A DNA stretch of 64,000 nt from an uncultured Myxococcales bacterium (GTDB lineage: Bacteria; Myxococcota_A; Polyangia; Polyangiales; Polyangiaceae), in contig CALFEQ010000031.1 of the NCBI GenBank assembly GCA_937949945.1, positions 66,179-130,178 of the forward strand, written 5' to 3'. Under the pieces are notes generated by a model, which saw only the letters and a program-made list of their open reading frames with translations, was not told the DNA's origin and did not search any database. Below are positions 17,558-25,624 of this stretch, in pieces. Position numbers and translations under genes: made by a program. Numbering within the stretch: position 1 is the first letter of the stretch; every line of letters starts with the position of its first letter.

Positions 17558-18281
17558 ACCGCTCTTCCTTCCAGGGGTCGCCGTGGTTGTGATAGCCGCG
17601 CACTTCCCAGTAGCCGGGCTGGTCGACGGCGACGAAGCGGATGCCCGTGAGCCACTTGGCGCTCTTCCAGAAGTAGAGATCGGGCACGAGCGCGCGGACC
17701 GGAGCGCCGTGCGCGCGCGCGAGCGGCGCGCCCTCGTACTTGTGCGCGACCAGCACGTTGGGCGCGAGCGCCTCGGCGATGGGCACGTTCGCCGTGTAGC
17801 CCGCGTGCGCTTCGAAGATGACGTGCCGAGCGCTCCGCTTCGGTCGAGCACGCGCTGCGAGATCGGCGACGCGTACGCCGGTCCACCTCGAGTCGAGCAC
17901 GGTCCACTTCGTCACGCAGTGGACGTCGCACGTCTGCTCGACCTGCGGCATCCTGAGAAGCTCGGCGAAGTCGATCGTGAACGGCTGCTCGACCTCGCCG
18001 TACACCTTCAGGCGGAAGTTGCCGGGGCTCGGGTCGCCCACCGTCCCGCCCATCGGGCGGATGCGCTTCAAGAGGTACTGATCGGGCGGGAGCCGGGGCC
18101 GTCCGTCCGGGCGCTTCGTGGCGCGCGCCTTCTTCTCCTCGTCGGTGCTCGCGAGGACGTAGCTCGCGCCTCCGAGCGCGAGGATCGTCGTGCCGGCCAT
18201 CGCGGAGCGTACGAACGCGCGACGGCTCATCGAGGGCCTGAACGGATCGGTATCGGTCGAAAAGGAGCTCTCTCTGCTCAC
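17550..18281 (-). CDS. Tat-exported molybdopterin oxidoreductase, MsrP/sulfite-oxidase family
   Basis: I chose the GTG at 18281, which has GGAGAG 9 bases upstream; the open frame extends 14 codons further. The 243-residue product has a twin-arginine signal, SRRAFVRS, followed by a hydrophobic stretch ending ASYVLAS. The mature part has CDVHCVTKW, containing the Cys that binds molybdenum in this family, DSRWTGVRV and GAPVRALVP. It probably reduces an oxidised substrate, for instance methionine sulfoxide in envelope proteins, outside the cytoplasmic membrane. It is shorter than E. coli MsrP (334). Its membrane partner follows with an overlap. Confidence 0.88.
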   Translation of the reverse strand: MSRESSFSTDTDPFRPSMSRRAFVRSAMAGTTILALGGASYVLASTDEEKKARATKRPDGRPRLPPDQYLLKRIRPMGGTVGDPSPGNFRLKVYGEVEQPFTIDFAELLRMPQVEQTCDVHCVTKWTVLDSRWTGVRVADLAARARPKRSARHVIFEAHAGYTANVPIAEALAPNVLVAHKYEGAPLARAHGAPVRALVPDLYFWKSAKWLTGIRFVAVDQPGYWEVRGYHNHGDPWKEERYG

Positions 18282-18364
18282 GGACGCGTCTCTCCGAAGA
18301 AGGTTACGCGCGAAGAGGCCCATCGGTTACGCGCGGCCCGAAGGTCGTGTAAACGAACGGAATC

Positions 18365-20071
18365 ATGGCGAGCTCGCGAGGAGGCCCCGCGCAAGGCACC
18401 GACCTCGCCACCCGCCTGGCCGACGCCGGGTACACCCCGTCCGTCCGCACGCTGCCCGCGCTCCTCGAGCTGCTCACGTCCGACGACGACACCGTGGCCA
18501 CGAACGCCGAGCGCGCGATCCTCCGCATCGAGCGCCAATACGCCGCGCGCGTGGCGAAGGGCACCGTCGACGCGGCGAAGGCGGCCGAGCGCCCGGCCCG
18601 CGGGCGGCTCACCCGGCTCGCGGGACGCCTCGTCCGCGAAGGTCGCGATCCCGACGCGGTCGCCTTCGACTGGCTGCTCGAAGCCCTCGGCGACGCCGAT
18701 CCGAAGACCCGCCGCGCCGCCGCGCGCGGCCTCGGCAACCTCGATCTCCCCGAGAACGACGAGCGGCGGCGCACGGTCGAAGCAGCGCTCGCGAGCGCCT
18801 GGGACCGCGCCGAGAGCGACGACGACCGGCGCGCGCTCGCGCTTGCGCTCGGCAAAGTCGGCGGCGACGCGGCGCGAGCGCGCCTCGCGAGCGGAGAGCA
18901 CGGACGCGCGGCGATCATCGCGGCGCGCGAGCTCGCCCGCCGCGAACCGAGCGCGATCGATCCATCGCGCGCCCACGACGGCCCGCTCCGCATCTGGTTC
19001 CACACGCGGTCGGGCCTGGAGGACGTCTTGCAAGACGAGCTCGGCTCGGACTTCGGCGCGACGCGCTTCGTCGCGCCCGGCGTCGTCGAGGCGGTGCTCG
19101 AAGGCCCGCTCTCTCTCGCGCTCGCCGTCCGGACCGCGACGCACGTCGGGTTCCCACTTCCGCCTTCGCCGCGAGGAAACGACCTCGGCGCCGACGTCGC
19201 TCGCGCGCTCGCGTCGCCTGCGGCGACGGCGATCTTCCGCGCGTTCACCTCGCGCGCGAGCGACGCGGCGCCGATCCGGTTCCGCCTCGACCTCGTCCGC
19301 GGCGGACATCGCCGCTCCCTCGTGTGGCGCTGCGCGGAGCTCGTCCAGGAGCTCGCCCGCGATCTGGTGAACGATCCGCGGGAGAGCACGTGGGACGTCG
19401 TCGTGGACGACGCAGGGCCCGAAGTGAAAATCGAGCTCGTGCCTCGCCGCTACCGCGACGAGCGCTTCGCGTGGCGCACGGACCTCGTCCCGGCCTCCTC
19501 CCATCCCGTGATCGCGGCGGCCCTCGCACGCGTGGCGCCGCGCCGCGACGACGACGTCGTGTGGGACCCGTTCGTCGGCGCGGGGGCCGAGCTCGTCGAG
19601 CGTGCACGGCTCGGCCCGTACGCGCGCCTGGTCGGCACGGACGTCGACGCGCGCGCCGTCGCCGCGGCTCGCTCGAACCTCGCACGTGCCGGCGTCGAGC
19701 GCGCGAAGGTCGTGCAGGCGGACGCATGCGAGCACGTGCCCGAGGGCGTCACCCTGATCCTCACGAACCCGCCGATGGGACGGCGCGTGGAGCGCGGCAG
19801 GCATGCCGATCTCCTCGAGCGATTCGTCGCGCACGCGGCGCGCGTCCTCGTCCCGGGCGGCGCCCTCGTGTGGCTCGTCCCCGAGCCGCGCCGCATCCGC
19901 GCACGCGCAGGCGCCGAAGGGCTCGAGCTCCGCCGCGCGTTCACGGTGGACATGGGCGGTTTTCCAGCGGAGCTGTCGATCTTCGTCAAACGCGCTGCTC
20001 GCGAGCCGCGCCGGCGCATCGTCTCGCAAGAGAAGAAGCCGGCTCGCCCGGCGCGAAGGCGGCGAACGTGA
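18365..20071 (+). CDS. HEAT-repeat / THUMP-like / SAM methyltransferase fusion
   Basis: The 568-residue protein starts with about 190 residues of helical HEAT-like repeats (LLELLTSDDDTVATNAERAI, LLEALGDADPKTRRAAARGL). A THUMP-like segment follows (IWFHTRSGLEDVLQDELGSD, LAVRTATHVG), then a class I methyltransferase domain with motif I DPFVGAGAEL, VGTDVDARAV and motif IV TNPPMG. The NPP(Y/F/M) motif and THUMP order match the UPF0020/RlmKL/Trm14 group, which N-methylates guanine in rRNA or tRNA. The likely role is cytoplasmic RNA methylation. The HEAT extension is not usual for the family. The C-terminus is Lys/Arg-rich, which suits RNA binding. Confidence 0.85.
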   Translation: MASSRGGPAQGTDLATRLADAGYTPSVRTLPALLELLTSDDDTVATNAERAILRIERQYAARVAKGTVDAAKAAERPARGRLTRLAGRLVREGRDPDAVAFDWLLEALGDADPKTRRAAARGLGNLDLPENDERRRTVEAALASAWDRAESDDDRRALALALGKVGGDAARARLASGEHGRAAIIAARELARREPSAIDPSRAHDGPLRIWFHTRSGLEDVLQDELGSDFGATRFVAPGVVEAVLEGPLSLALAVRTATHVGFPLPPSPRGNDLGADVARALASPAATAIFRAFTSRASDAAPIRFRLDLVRGGHRRSLVWRCAELVQELARDLVNDPRESTWDVVVDDAGPEVKIELVPRRYRDERFAWRTDLVPASSHPVIAAALARVAPRRDDDVVWDPFVGAGAELVERARLGPYARLVGTDVDARAVAAARSNLARAGVERAKVVQADACEHVPEGVTLILTNPPMGRRVERGRHADLLERFVAHAARVLVPGGALVWLVPEPRRIRARAGAEGLELRRAFTVDMGGFPAELSIFVKRAAREPRRRIVSQEKKPARPARRRRT

Positions 20072-20172
20072 TCGCCGGACGGGACGACGGACCTCGTTCT
20101 CACGTGCGCATGGTCGGCACACGAGCGGTGCCGTGCACACCTCCCTTGTAACGCCCGCCGAGCTGACCCAAC

Positions 20173-21582
20173 ATGGACAGGTCCATGGCGAACTGTGGGA
20201 AGTGCGGTGCCGAGCTCATCGGGTCGGGCAAGTTCTGCGCGACGTGCGGTGCACCCGCCGGAGACGCGTCGGCCGGAAAGCCGCCGGCCGTCGCCGAGTC
20301 GACGCCGAGCATCTCGATCATCGGCCCGAACTACGACGCATCCGCGCCCGTGAACCCGTTCGCCGCGACCGCGTCGCCCACGAGCAAACCGATCCAGCCG
20401 GTGGGGCTCCCGCCGGAGTCGAAGGACGAGCCGGCGACGTCACCGGCCGAGGGCACGAATGCCGAGCCGCCGGCGGGCTCGACCCCGTCCGCGAGCACAC
20501 CTGCGAACGCGCCGGAGGCGTCCTCGGCGCCGCAGGACGCGAGCCAGGGGTCCGGACCGACGTCCACCTCGCAGCCGCCCTCGTCCGGTGAAAAGCCGCA
20601 GGTCTCGCCGCTCGCGGTGAGCAACGCCCACAACCGTAGCTTCAAGGAGGTCGCCGACGCCGCCGCGAAGGAGCGGTCGTCCGTCGCCCCTCCGCCGCCT
20701 CCCCAACGCAAGAAGCCGGGGACGCAGCTCATGCCGAACGCGCCGATCCGCCCGCTGTCGAAGTCGGGCGAAGGCGGCGACAAGATCCCTCCGCCTTCGG
20801 TCCCGCCGAAGAAACAACGCACGGTCGCGATCGGGTTCAACCCGGGCGCGGGCCTCCCCAACGTCGGCGCACCCGCCAGCGTCGGCGCGCCCGGCAGCGC
20901 CAGCGGAAGCGTCGCGCCCGGCAGCGCCGCGCCGAGCACGACGCCGGCGGGCAGCGGCGCGCCGAGCGCTGCACAGCCGACGCCGCAAGCCGCAGCGCAG
21001 GCGCCCGCCGGGAGCGCACCAGCGGCCGCCGGCGCGCCGAGCACGGCCTCGCCGAACGTCGGCGCGCCGAGCGCGCTGCAGCCGTCGGCCCAGCAACCGG
21101 CGTCACCTCCGGGTGGCCCGCAACCTCCGGGTCCGATCGCGCCCGGACCGGCGGCGCCGATGCCCGGCGCGCCGATGCCGGCGCCCGGGGCTCCGGTCCC
21201 CGGCGCGATGCCCGCGCCCGCGCCGATGCAGCCGGGCATGCCGGATCCCGCCGCCGCATGGGGAGCTCCCGCTGCCGTCCCGAGCCCGATGCACGGCGCG
21301 CCGTACCCCGCGCCGCCGGGGCCGCAGCCGTATCCGCAACAGCCTTATGCGCCTTTCCCGTCGGGACCAGGAGGCTGGGGTTGGGGCACACCCGCGGCGC
21401 CTCCGCAGGCCGGCTACGGCTATCCGTTCGGGTACGCGCCCGGCACGCGCGTGCAGGTGACCTGGTCGAACGGACACCGGTATCCCGCGACGGTGAGCCA
21501 GGTCAGCGGTAGCCAGTGCCTCGTCGTCTTCCCCGACGGTCAGCAGCACTGGGTCGAGATGCAGTACATCTCCCCGGCCTGA
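20173..21582 (+). CDS. Zinc-ribbon / Pro-Ala-rich / SH3-like protein
   Basis: The 469-residue protein begins with a double-CxxC zinc ribbon (CGKCGAEL and CATCGAPA). About 370 low-complexity Pro/Ala/Gly/Ser residues follow, including many GAP and GAPS repeats, and a proline-, tyrosine-rich part (PYPQQPYAPFP). The last 50 residues (GTRVQVTWSNGHRYPATVSQ, HWVEMQYISPA) look like a Tudor/SH3-type barrel. It has no signal peptide. It may be an adaptor or nucleic-acid-associated protein, but no function is established. A second in-frame ATG is 12 bases downstream of the chosen start. Only 12 bases separate it from the next gene. Confidence 0.8.
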   Translation: MDRSMANCGKCGAELIGSGKFCATCGAPAGDASAGKPPAVAESTPSISIIGPNYDASAPVNPFAATASPTSKPIQPVGLPPESKDEPATSPAEGTNAEPPAGSTPSASTPANAPEASSAPQDASQGSGPTSTSQPPSSGEKPQVSPLAVSNAHNRSFKEVADAAAKERSSVAPPPPPQRKKPGTQLMPNAPIRPLSKSGEGGDKIPPPSVPPKKQRTVAIGFNPGAGLPNVGAPASVGAPGSASGSVAPGSAAPSTTPAGSGAPSAAQPTPQAAAQAPAGSAPAAAGAPSTASPNVGAPSALQPSAQQPASPPGGPQPPGPIAPGPAAPMPGAPMPAPGAPVPGAMPAPAPMQPGMPDPAAAWGAPAAVPSPMHGAPYPAPPGPQPYPQQPYAPFPSGPGGWGWGTPAAPPQAGYGYPFGYAPGTRVQVTWSNGHRYPATVSQVSGSQCLVVFPDGQQHWVEMQYISPA

Positions 21583-21594
21583 AGCATCGAAGCG

Positions 21595-22080
21595 ATGAAG
21601 CCCGAGCTGGCGAAGCGATTCATGGAGGAAGGGATCCCCTTCAACCGCTTCCTCGGCATGAAGATGACGCGCGCGGAGCCGGGCGTGGCCCGCCTCGAGA
21701 TCCCGTTCCGCGAGGAGCTCGTCGGCGATCCGCTCCGCCCCGCCCTCCACGGCGGCGTGCTCTCCACGCTCGCCGACGCCGCCGGCGGAGCCGCGGTGTG
21801 GACGTGCCTCGAGGACGACCGCGCGCGCGTCTCGACGATCGATCTACGCGTCGACTACCTCCGCCCCGCGAAGCTCGAGCCGGTCATCGCCGAGGCGAAG
21901 GTCGTTCGCGTCGGCAACCGCGTCGGCGTCGCCGACGTGCGGCTGTTCCAGCCGTCGGACGAGTCGGCGACGATCGCGACGGGCAAGGGGGTCTACAACA
22001 TCATCGTGAAGGAGGCTCCGGGCTCCAGGCCCCAGGCTCCAGGAGGTGGCGGCGACGGCGGGACGCCGCCGTCGGCCTGA
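21595..22080 (+). CDS. Hotdog-fold thioesterase, PaaI-like
   Basis: The 161-residue protein has the hotdog signature HGGVLSTLADAAGGAAVW, with STIDLRVDYLRPAK and GKGVYNIIV closing the domain at about 139. This is an acyl-CoA thioesterase of the PaaI/YdiI group; the substrate is unknown. The last roughly 22 residues (APGSRPQAPGGGGDGG and on) are encoded by a GGCTCCA heptad-repeat tract and look like an acquired tail, not part of the fold. It is probably co-transcribed with the zinc-ribbon gene 12 bases upstream. Confidence 0.9.
   Translation: MKPELAKRFMEEGIPFNRFLGMKMTRAEPGVARLEIPFREELVGDPLRPALHGGVLSTLADAAGGAAVWTCLEDDRARVSTIDLRVDYLRPAKLEPVIAEAKVVRVGNRVGVADVRLFQPSDESATIATGKGVYNIIVKEAPGSRPQAPGGGGDGGTPPSA
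22014..22043. repeat. GGCTCCA heptad tract inside a coding end
   Basis: Four 7-bp units (GGCTCCG, GGCTCCA, GGCCCCA, GGCTCCA, then GG) lie in frame at the 3' end of the thioesterase gene and encode PGSRPQAPG. Elsewhere in the window the same units follow stop codons. Confidence 0.85.
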
Positions 22081-22206
22081 CTTCAGTCTCCAGACTCCAG
22101 TCTCCAGTCTCCAGTCATGAAAGGCAGAGCGCGCGCGAAGCGCGCATCCGCAGACGCTGAGGACTGAGGACTGAGGACTGAGGACTACCGAGGCCGGAGG
22201 CCTCAG
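22081..22206. repeat. Composite intergenic repeat element (heptads, GCGCGC hairpin, TGAGGAC heptads)
   Basis: This element fills almost the whole gap between convergent genes. The order is CAGTCTC-type heptads (22084-22116), hairpin GCGCGC-GAA-GCGCGC (22131-22145), CAGACGC, four perfect TGAGGAC heptads (22158-22185) and GAGGCCGGAGGCCTCAG (22190-22206). The 25-base block at 22140-22164 recurs at 29079-29103 with one mismatch. The GAGGCCGGAGGCCTCAG block recurs at 55731. Confidence 0.85.
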
Positions 22207-22209
22207 CTC

Positions 22210-23679
22210 TCAGGCCCTCCGCTCGCGTGCCCCGTTCGCCTTCTTGGCCACCTTCTTCTTCGCCGCCTTCGGCCGCACGCTGGCTGGCTCGCTGTTCTTC
22301 TTCGCGAGGTACTCGATGAGATCGATCTTCGTGACGATCCCCACGACCGAGTCGTCCTGCGTGACGATGGCAGCGCGCGCGTCGGCGAGGACGTTCTGGA
22401 GAAGCTCGATCTTCGTATCGGGAGTGACCGTCGCGTAGTCGCTCTCGATCAGCGGAGCGATCGAGGAGTTGGAGGTCTTCGGACCGGAGACCATGTGGCG
22501 GAGGAGATCGACCTCGCTGATGATCCCCTTCAGCTTGCCCTTGTCGACGACGGGGAGCTGACTGATGCCGAGCTCCTTCAGCGTCGTGATGACGTCCTTC
22601 ACCTTCGCGGACGACGTCGTCGTGACGATCTTCCGCTTGTTCCTCATGTGGAGGATGTCGTTGACGGTGCCGAGACCGGGCGCGTCGTCGAGGAAGCCGT
22701 TCTCGCGCATCCAGTCGTCGTTGAAGATCTTCGAGACGTACTTCTGTCCGCCGTCGCAGAGGAAGACGAGGATCTTGAGCGGACGACCCTTCGGCGCCGA
22801 CTTGTTCTTCGCCCACTTGATCGCGCCCGCGACCGCGGCGCCGCCCGAGCCGCCGACGAACAGGCCCTCCTCGCGCGTCATCGCGCGCGTCATGAGGAAG
22901 CACTCCTTGTCGTCGACGCGGACGATGTCGTCGAGGATCTTGAGGTTCATCGTGCTCGGGAAGAAGTCCTCGCCGATGCCCTCGACCTTGTACGCGAACG
23001 GCTTCGTGACGCGGCCGGTCTTGACGAAGTCGTAGTAGAGCGACCCGACGGGATCGACGCCGACGATCTGGATCTCCGGCTTCTTCTCCTTGAGGTACTT
23101 GCCGGTGCCGCTGACGGTGCCGCCGGTGCCGAGGCCCGCGACGAACACGTCGAAGTCGCCCTTCGTCTGCTTCCAGATCTCCGGGCCCGTCCAGAGGTAG
23201 TGCGCCTCGGGGTTCGCCGGGTTGTGGTACTGGTTCGCGTAGAACGAGTTCGGCGTCTCGTCGGCGATGCGGCGCGCGACCTTGTAGTAGCTGCGCGGGT
23301 CGTCCGCATCCACGGCCGTCGGGCACATGACGACCTTCGCCCCGAAGGCCCGGAGATGAGCGACCTTCTCCTGGCTCATCTTGTCGGGCATCACGAAGAC
23401 GCACTTGTATCCGCGGATGGCCGCGAGCAGCGCGAGCGACGCGCCGGTGTTCCCGCTCGTGGCCTCCACGATCGTGCCGCCCGGCTTGAGCCCCGCCTCT
23501 TCCGCACGGCGGATCAGGTTCCACGCGAGCCGATCCTTGTGGCTGCCGCCCGGGTTCAGGAACTCGCACTTGACGTAGATCTCGATCCCGGGAGGGAGGT
23601 CACGCGTGACTTTGTTGAGGCGGACGATGGGCGTATTCCCGACCGCCTTCGTGATGTCCTCGAGCGCGCCGTGCATCAT
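22210..23679 (-). CDS. Cystathionine beta-synthase with CBS domain pair
   Basis: The 489-residue protein has a fold-type II PLP domain (VGNTPIVRLNKV; PLP lysine in NPGGSHKDRLA; phosphate-binding region TSGNTGASLALL; GTGGTVSGTGKYL; VGGSGGAAVAGA). Two CBS motifs follow (about 345-395 and 405-460) and a Lys/Ala-rich tail. It would condense serine and homocysteine to cystathionine in transsulfuration, with the CBS pair as a regulatory nucleotide- or SAM-binding module. Cysteine synthase is an alternative, but the layout is that of CBS. The start at 23679 leaves only 16 bases to the divergent lipoprotein gene. Confidence 0.93.
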   Translation of the reverse strand: MMHGALEDITKAVGNTPIVRLNKVTRDLPPGIEIYVKCEFLNPGGSHKDRLAWNLIRRAEEAGLKPGGTIVEATSGNTGASLALLAAIRGYKCVFVMPDKMSQEKVAHLRAFGAKVVMCPTAVDADDPRSYYKVARRIADETPNSFYANQYHNPANPEAHYLWTGPEIWKQTKGDFDVFVAGLGTGGTVSGTGKYLKEKKPEIQIVGVDPVGSLYYDFVKTGRVTKPFAYKVEGIGEDFFPSTMNLKILDDIVRVDDKECFLMTRAMTREEGLFVGGSGGAAVAGAIKWAKNKSAPKGRPLKILVFLCDGGQKYVSKIFNDDWMRENGFLDDAPGLGTVNDILHMRNKRKIVTTTSSAKVKDVITTLKELGISQLPVVDKGKLKGIISEVDLLRHMVSGPKTSNSSIAPLIESDYATVTPDTKIELLQNVLADARAAIVTQDDSVVGIVTKIDLIEYLAKKNSEPASVRPKAAKKKVAKKANGARERRA

Positions 23680-23695
23680 GGCCCCCCGGCATACG

Positions 23696-24700
23696 ATGCG
23701 AGCGAGCGTTCGCGCAAGCAGGAGCGGCCTCTTCCTTGCCGGGCTCGCAGCTTTCTGCATCGCGTCGTGCGCCCCCCGGCGGCCCGCTCCCCCGCCGACC
23801 GGGCCGCCCGCGCGGCAAATCCTGGTCGACGAAGGGCGCGTCGCCCTCCGAACGAGCGCGTACGTCGAGCTCCACATGTGGCTCGCTGCCTCTGCGAAGG
23901 GAGACGCCGCCATGGCCCCCGAGCTCGAAGCGGCCAGAGCCGCGTACCGGCGGTCCTTCGAGGACGACGACGCGGACGACCTCCTCGCCCGGACCACCCG
24001 AAAGCTGGCCTCGTGCTCCGACGATCGGTGCGCAATGAAGGCCGTCGCCTCGGAGAGCTTCGGCAAACAGTACGCTCGAGCTCTGCCGGCCTTCGCCACG
24101 ACGCGGTGGCGCGACCGGGCGACGACGGCGTGGATCGGGATCGAGATCGCGCACGCGGCGCTCGGTACGCCGGCGGCCGAGGCGCTCTTCGAGCGAGCGG
24201 CGGCAGAGCTCGGCCTGCGCTGGCCCGATCGCCCCGTTCCGGTCGACTTCGTCTCCGAGGCGCCGCCGCTCGGACGCGCGGCGATCGTGCCTGCGGCGCT
24301 CGCCACGAAGAGCGGCTGCTTCGTCGCTGCTCGAGGCTCGAACCGCAACGAGAAGGATCGAGTCATCGCCGACGCACGCGTCATCGACTGCGTGCTCGTC
24401 CACGCGCTCCTCGCGGCCCCCGAAGCTGCGCGCGGACCGCTCCACGACACGCTCGTCCGCGAGCTCGGCGAGCGCGAGGGCTCACGGGCGTGGAGCCTCG
24501 TCGTCGTCCACGGTGCAGCGGCCGTCGTCACGGGATGGGAGCCGAAGCATCGCTCCGTTCACCGGCGCGCCGCGGAGGCCGCCGAAGGCACGATGCTCGA
24601 CTGGCTCGCCAAGGAGTGGCGCGGCGCGAGCGCCGAGCCGATCGATGCCTTCGCCACGCGTTACGTCGCGCGGTGGCGCGAGGTGCACGGCTCCCCGTGA
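23696..24700 (+). CDS. Lipoprotein of unknown function
   Basis: The 334-residue protein starts at the ATG encoding MRASVRASRSG; the longer open frame upstream would overlap the divergent gene. The signal ends in the lipobox IASC (Cys25), followed by a Pro-rich linker (APRRPAPPPTGPPA), so it is lipid-anchored. The mature part is Ala-rich and helical, with four or more Cys (CSDDRCAM, SGCFV, DCVLV). There is no recognised catalytic motif and I cannot name the family. Its start is 16 bases from the start of the divergent cystathionine synthase gene, so each promoter must lie inside the other's coding region. Confidence 0.8.
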   Translation: MRASVRASRSGLFLAGLAAFCIASCAPRRPAPPPTGPPARQILVDEGRVALRTSAYVELHMWLAASAKGDAAMAPELEAARAAYRRSFEDDDADDLLARTTRKLASCSDDRCAMKAVASESFGKQYARALPAFATTRWRDRATTAWIGIEIAHAALGTPAAEALFERAAAELGLRWPDRPVPVDFVSEAPPLGRAAIVPAALATKSGCFVAARGSNRNEKDRVIADARVIDCVLVHALLAAPEAARGPLHDTLVRELGEREGSRAWSLVVVHGAAAVVTGWEPKHRSVHRRAAEAAEGTMLDWLAKEWRGASAEPIDAFATRYVARWREVHGSP

Positions 24701-24769
24701 GCACCGAGCTCGATCGCGGGCGAGGCCCGCTGCCTTGCCGCGCGCGCGTGAACCTGGCAAGGCGGGCTC

Positions 24770-25444
24770 GTGGTCCCGGAGCCGCGATCGATCGACGAGC
24801 TGCTCGAGCGCGCGCGTGCGCTCGAAGGCCTGACCGTGCGGGACGTGCTCCACCGGCTCGGGTTCGTGGCGCCGACCGATCCGGTCCGGACGAAGGGCTC
24901 CGCAGGCGAGACCCTCGAGCGCGCGCTCGGAGCGACGGGAGGCTCCTCGCGCGTGCACGACTTCCCGAGCCTCGGCGTCGAGCTCAAGACGATCCCCGTG
25001 ACCGCGGACGGCACGCCGCTCGAGTCGACGTACGTGTGCACGCTCTCCCTCGCGGACGCCGAGTCGCAAGAGTGGGAGACGTCGTGGGTGCGCGCGAAGC
25101 TCGAACGCGTGCTCTTCGTCCCGCTCGTCGGAGCCCACGGCGTCGGGTGGCAGGATCGCGTGATCGGAGCGCCGCTGCTCTGGTCGCCGACCGAGGAGCA
25201 GAGCGCCGTCCTGCGCGGAGACTTCGACGACGTCGTCGGTCTGATCGGCGTCGGGAGGATCGAAGAGCTCACCGCCCACCGCGGGCGCTGGCTGCAGGTG
25301 CGTCCGAAGGCCCGCAACGGGCGCGTCCGCACGATCGCCTGGGGCTCGGACGGTGAAGCGATCGCGACCGTGCCGCGTGGCTTCTACCTGCGAGCGCGCT
25401 TCACGGGCGCGCTGCTCGCCGACCCCGCCGCCATGCCGGACTGA
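24770..25444 (+). CDS. mutH: MutH-family DNA mismatch-repair endonuclease
   Basis: The 224-residue protein (GTG start) aligns by eye along its whole length with E. coli MutH (229). KGSAGETLERALGATGGSS, DFPSLGVELKTIPV, ESTYVCTLSL, WETSWVRAKLERVLFVP, GAPLLWSPTEEQ, LQVRPKA and PRGFYLRARFT occur in the same order. Catalytic residues are Asp64, Glu71 and Lys73, with the same D-x6-E-x-K spacing as E. coli D70/E77/K79. MutH nicks the unmethylated strand at hemimethylated GATC after MutS/MutL activation. No dam, mutS or mutL gene is in the window. A Sau3AI-type restriction endonuclease is the main alternative, but the size fits single-domain MutH. Confidence 0.92.
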   Translation: MVPEPRSIDELLERARALEGLTVRDVLHRLGFVAPTDPVRTKGSAGETLERALGATGGSSRVHDFPSLGVELKTIPVTADGTPLESTYVCTLSLADAESQEWETSWVRAKLERVLFVPLVGAHGVGWQDRVIGAPLLWSPTEEQSAVLRGDFDDVVGLIGVGRIEELTAHRGRWLQVRPKARNGRVRTIAWGSDGEAIATVPRGFYLRARFTGALLADPAAMPD

Positions 25445-25624
25445 CACCGGCGATCGCCGCGCAGAGCGCGGAGGCGATGGACGGACCGGCCGAGTGGCGC
25501 TTCGCCGCCAGGGATCGCTAGCGAGCTCCCGACGCGTGTGATTTCGCGGGGAAAGCTTCCGGATCGGGCCGCGATCCGCGCGGCACACCCGTTGCGACAG
25601 CAGGCGCCCGAGGAGGACATCACG

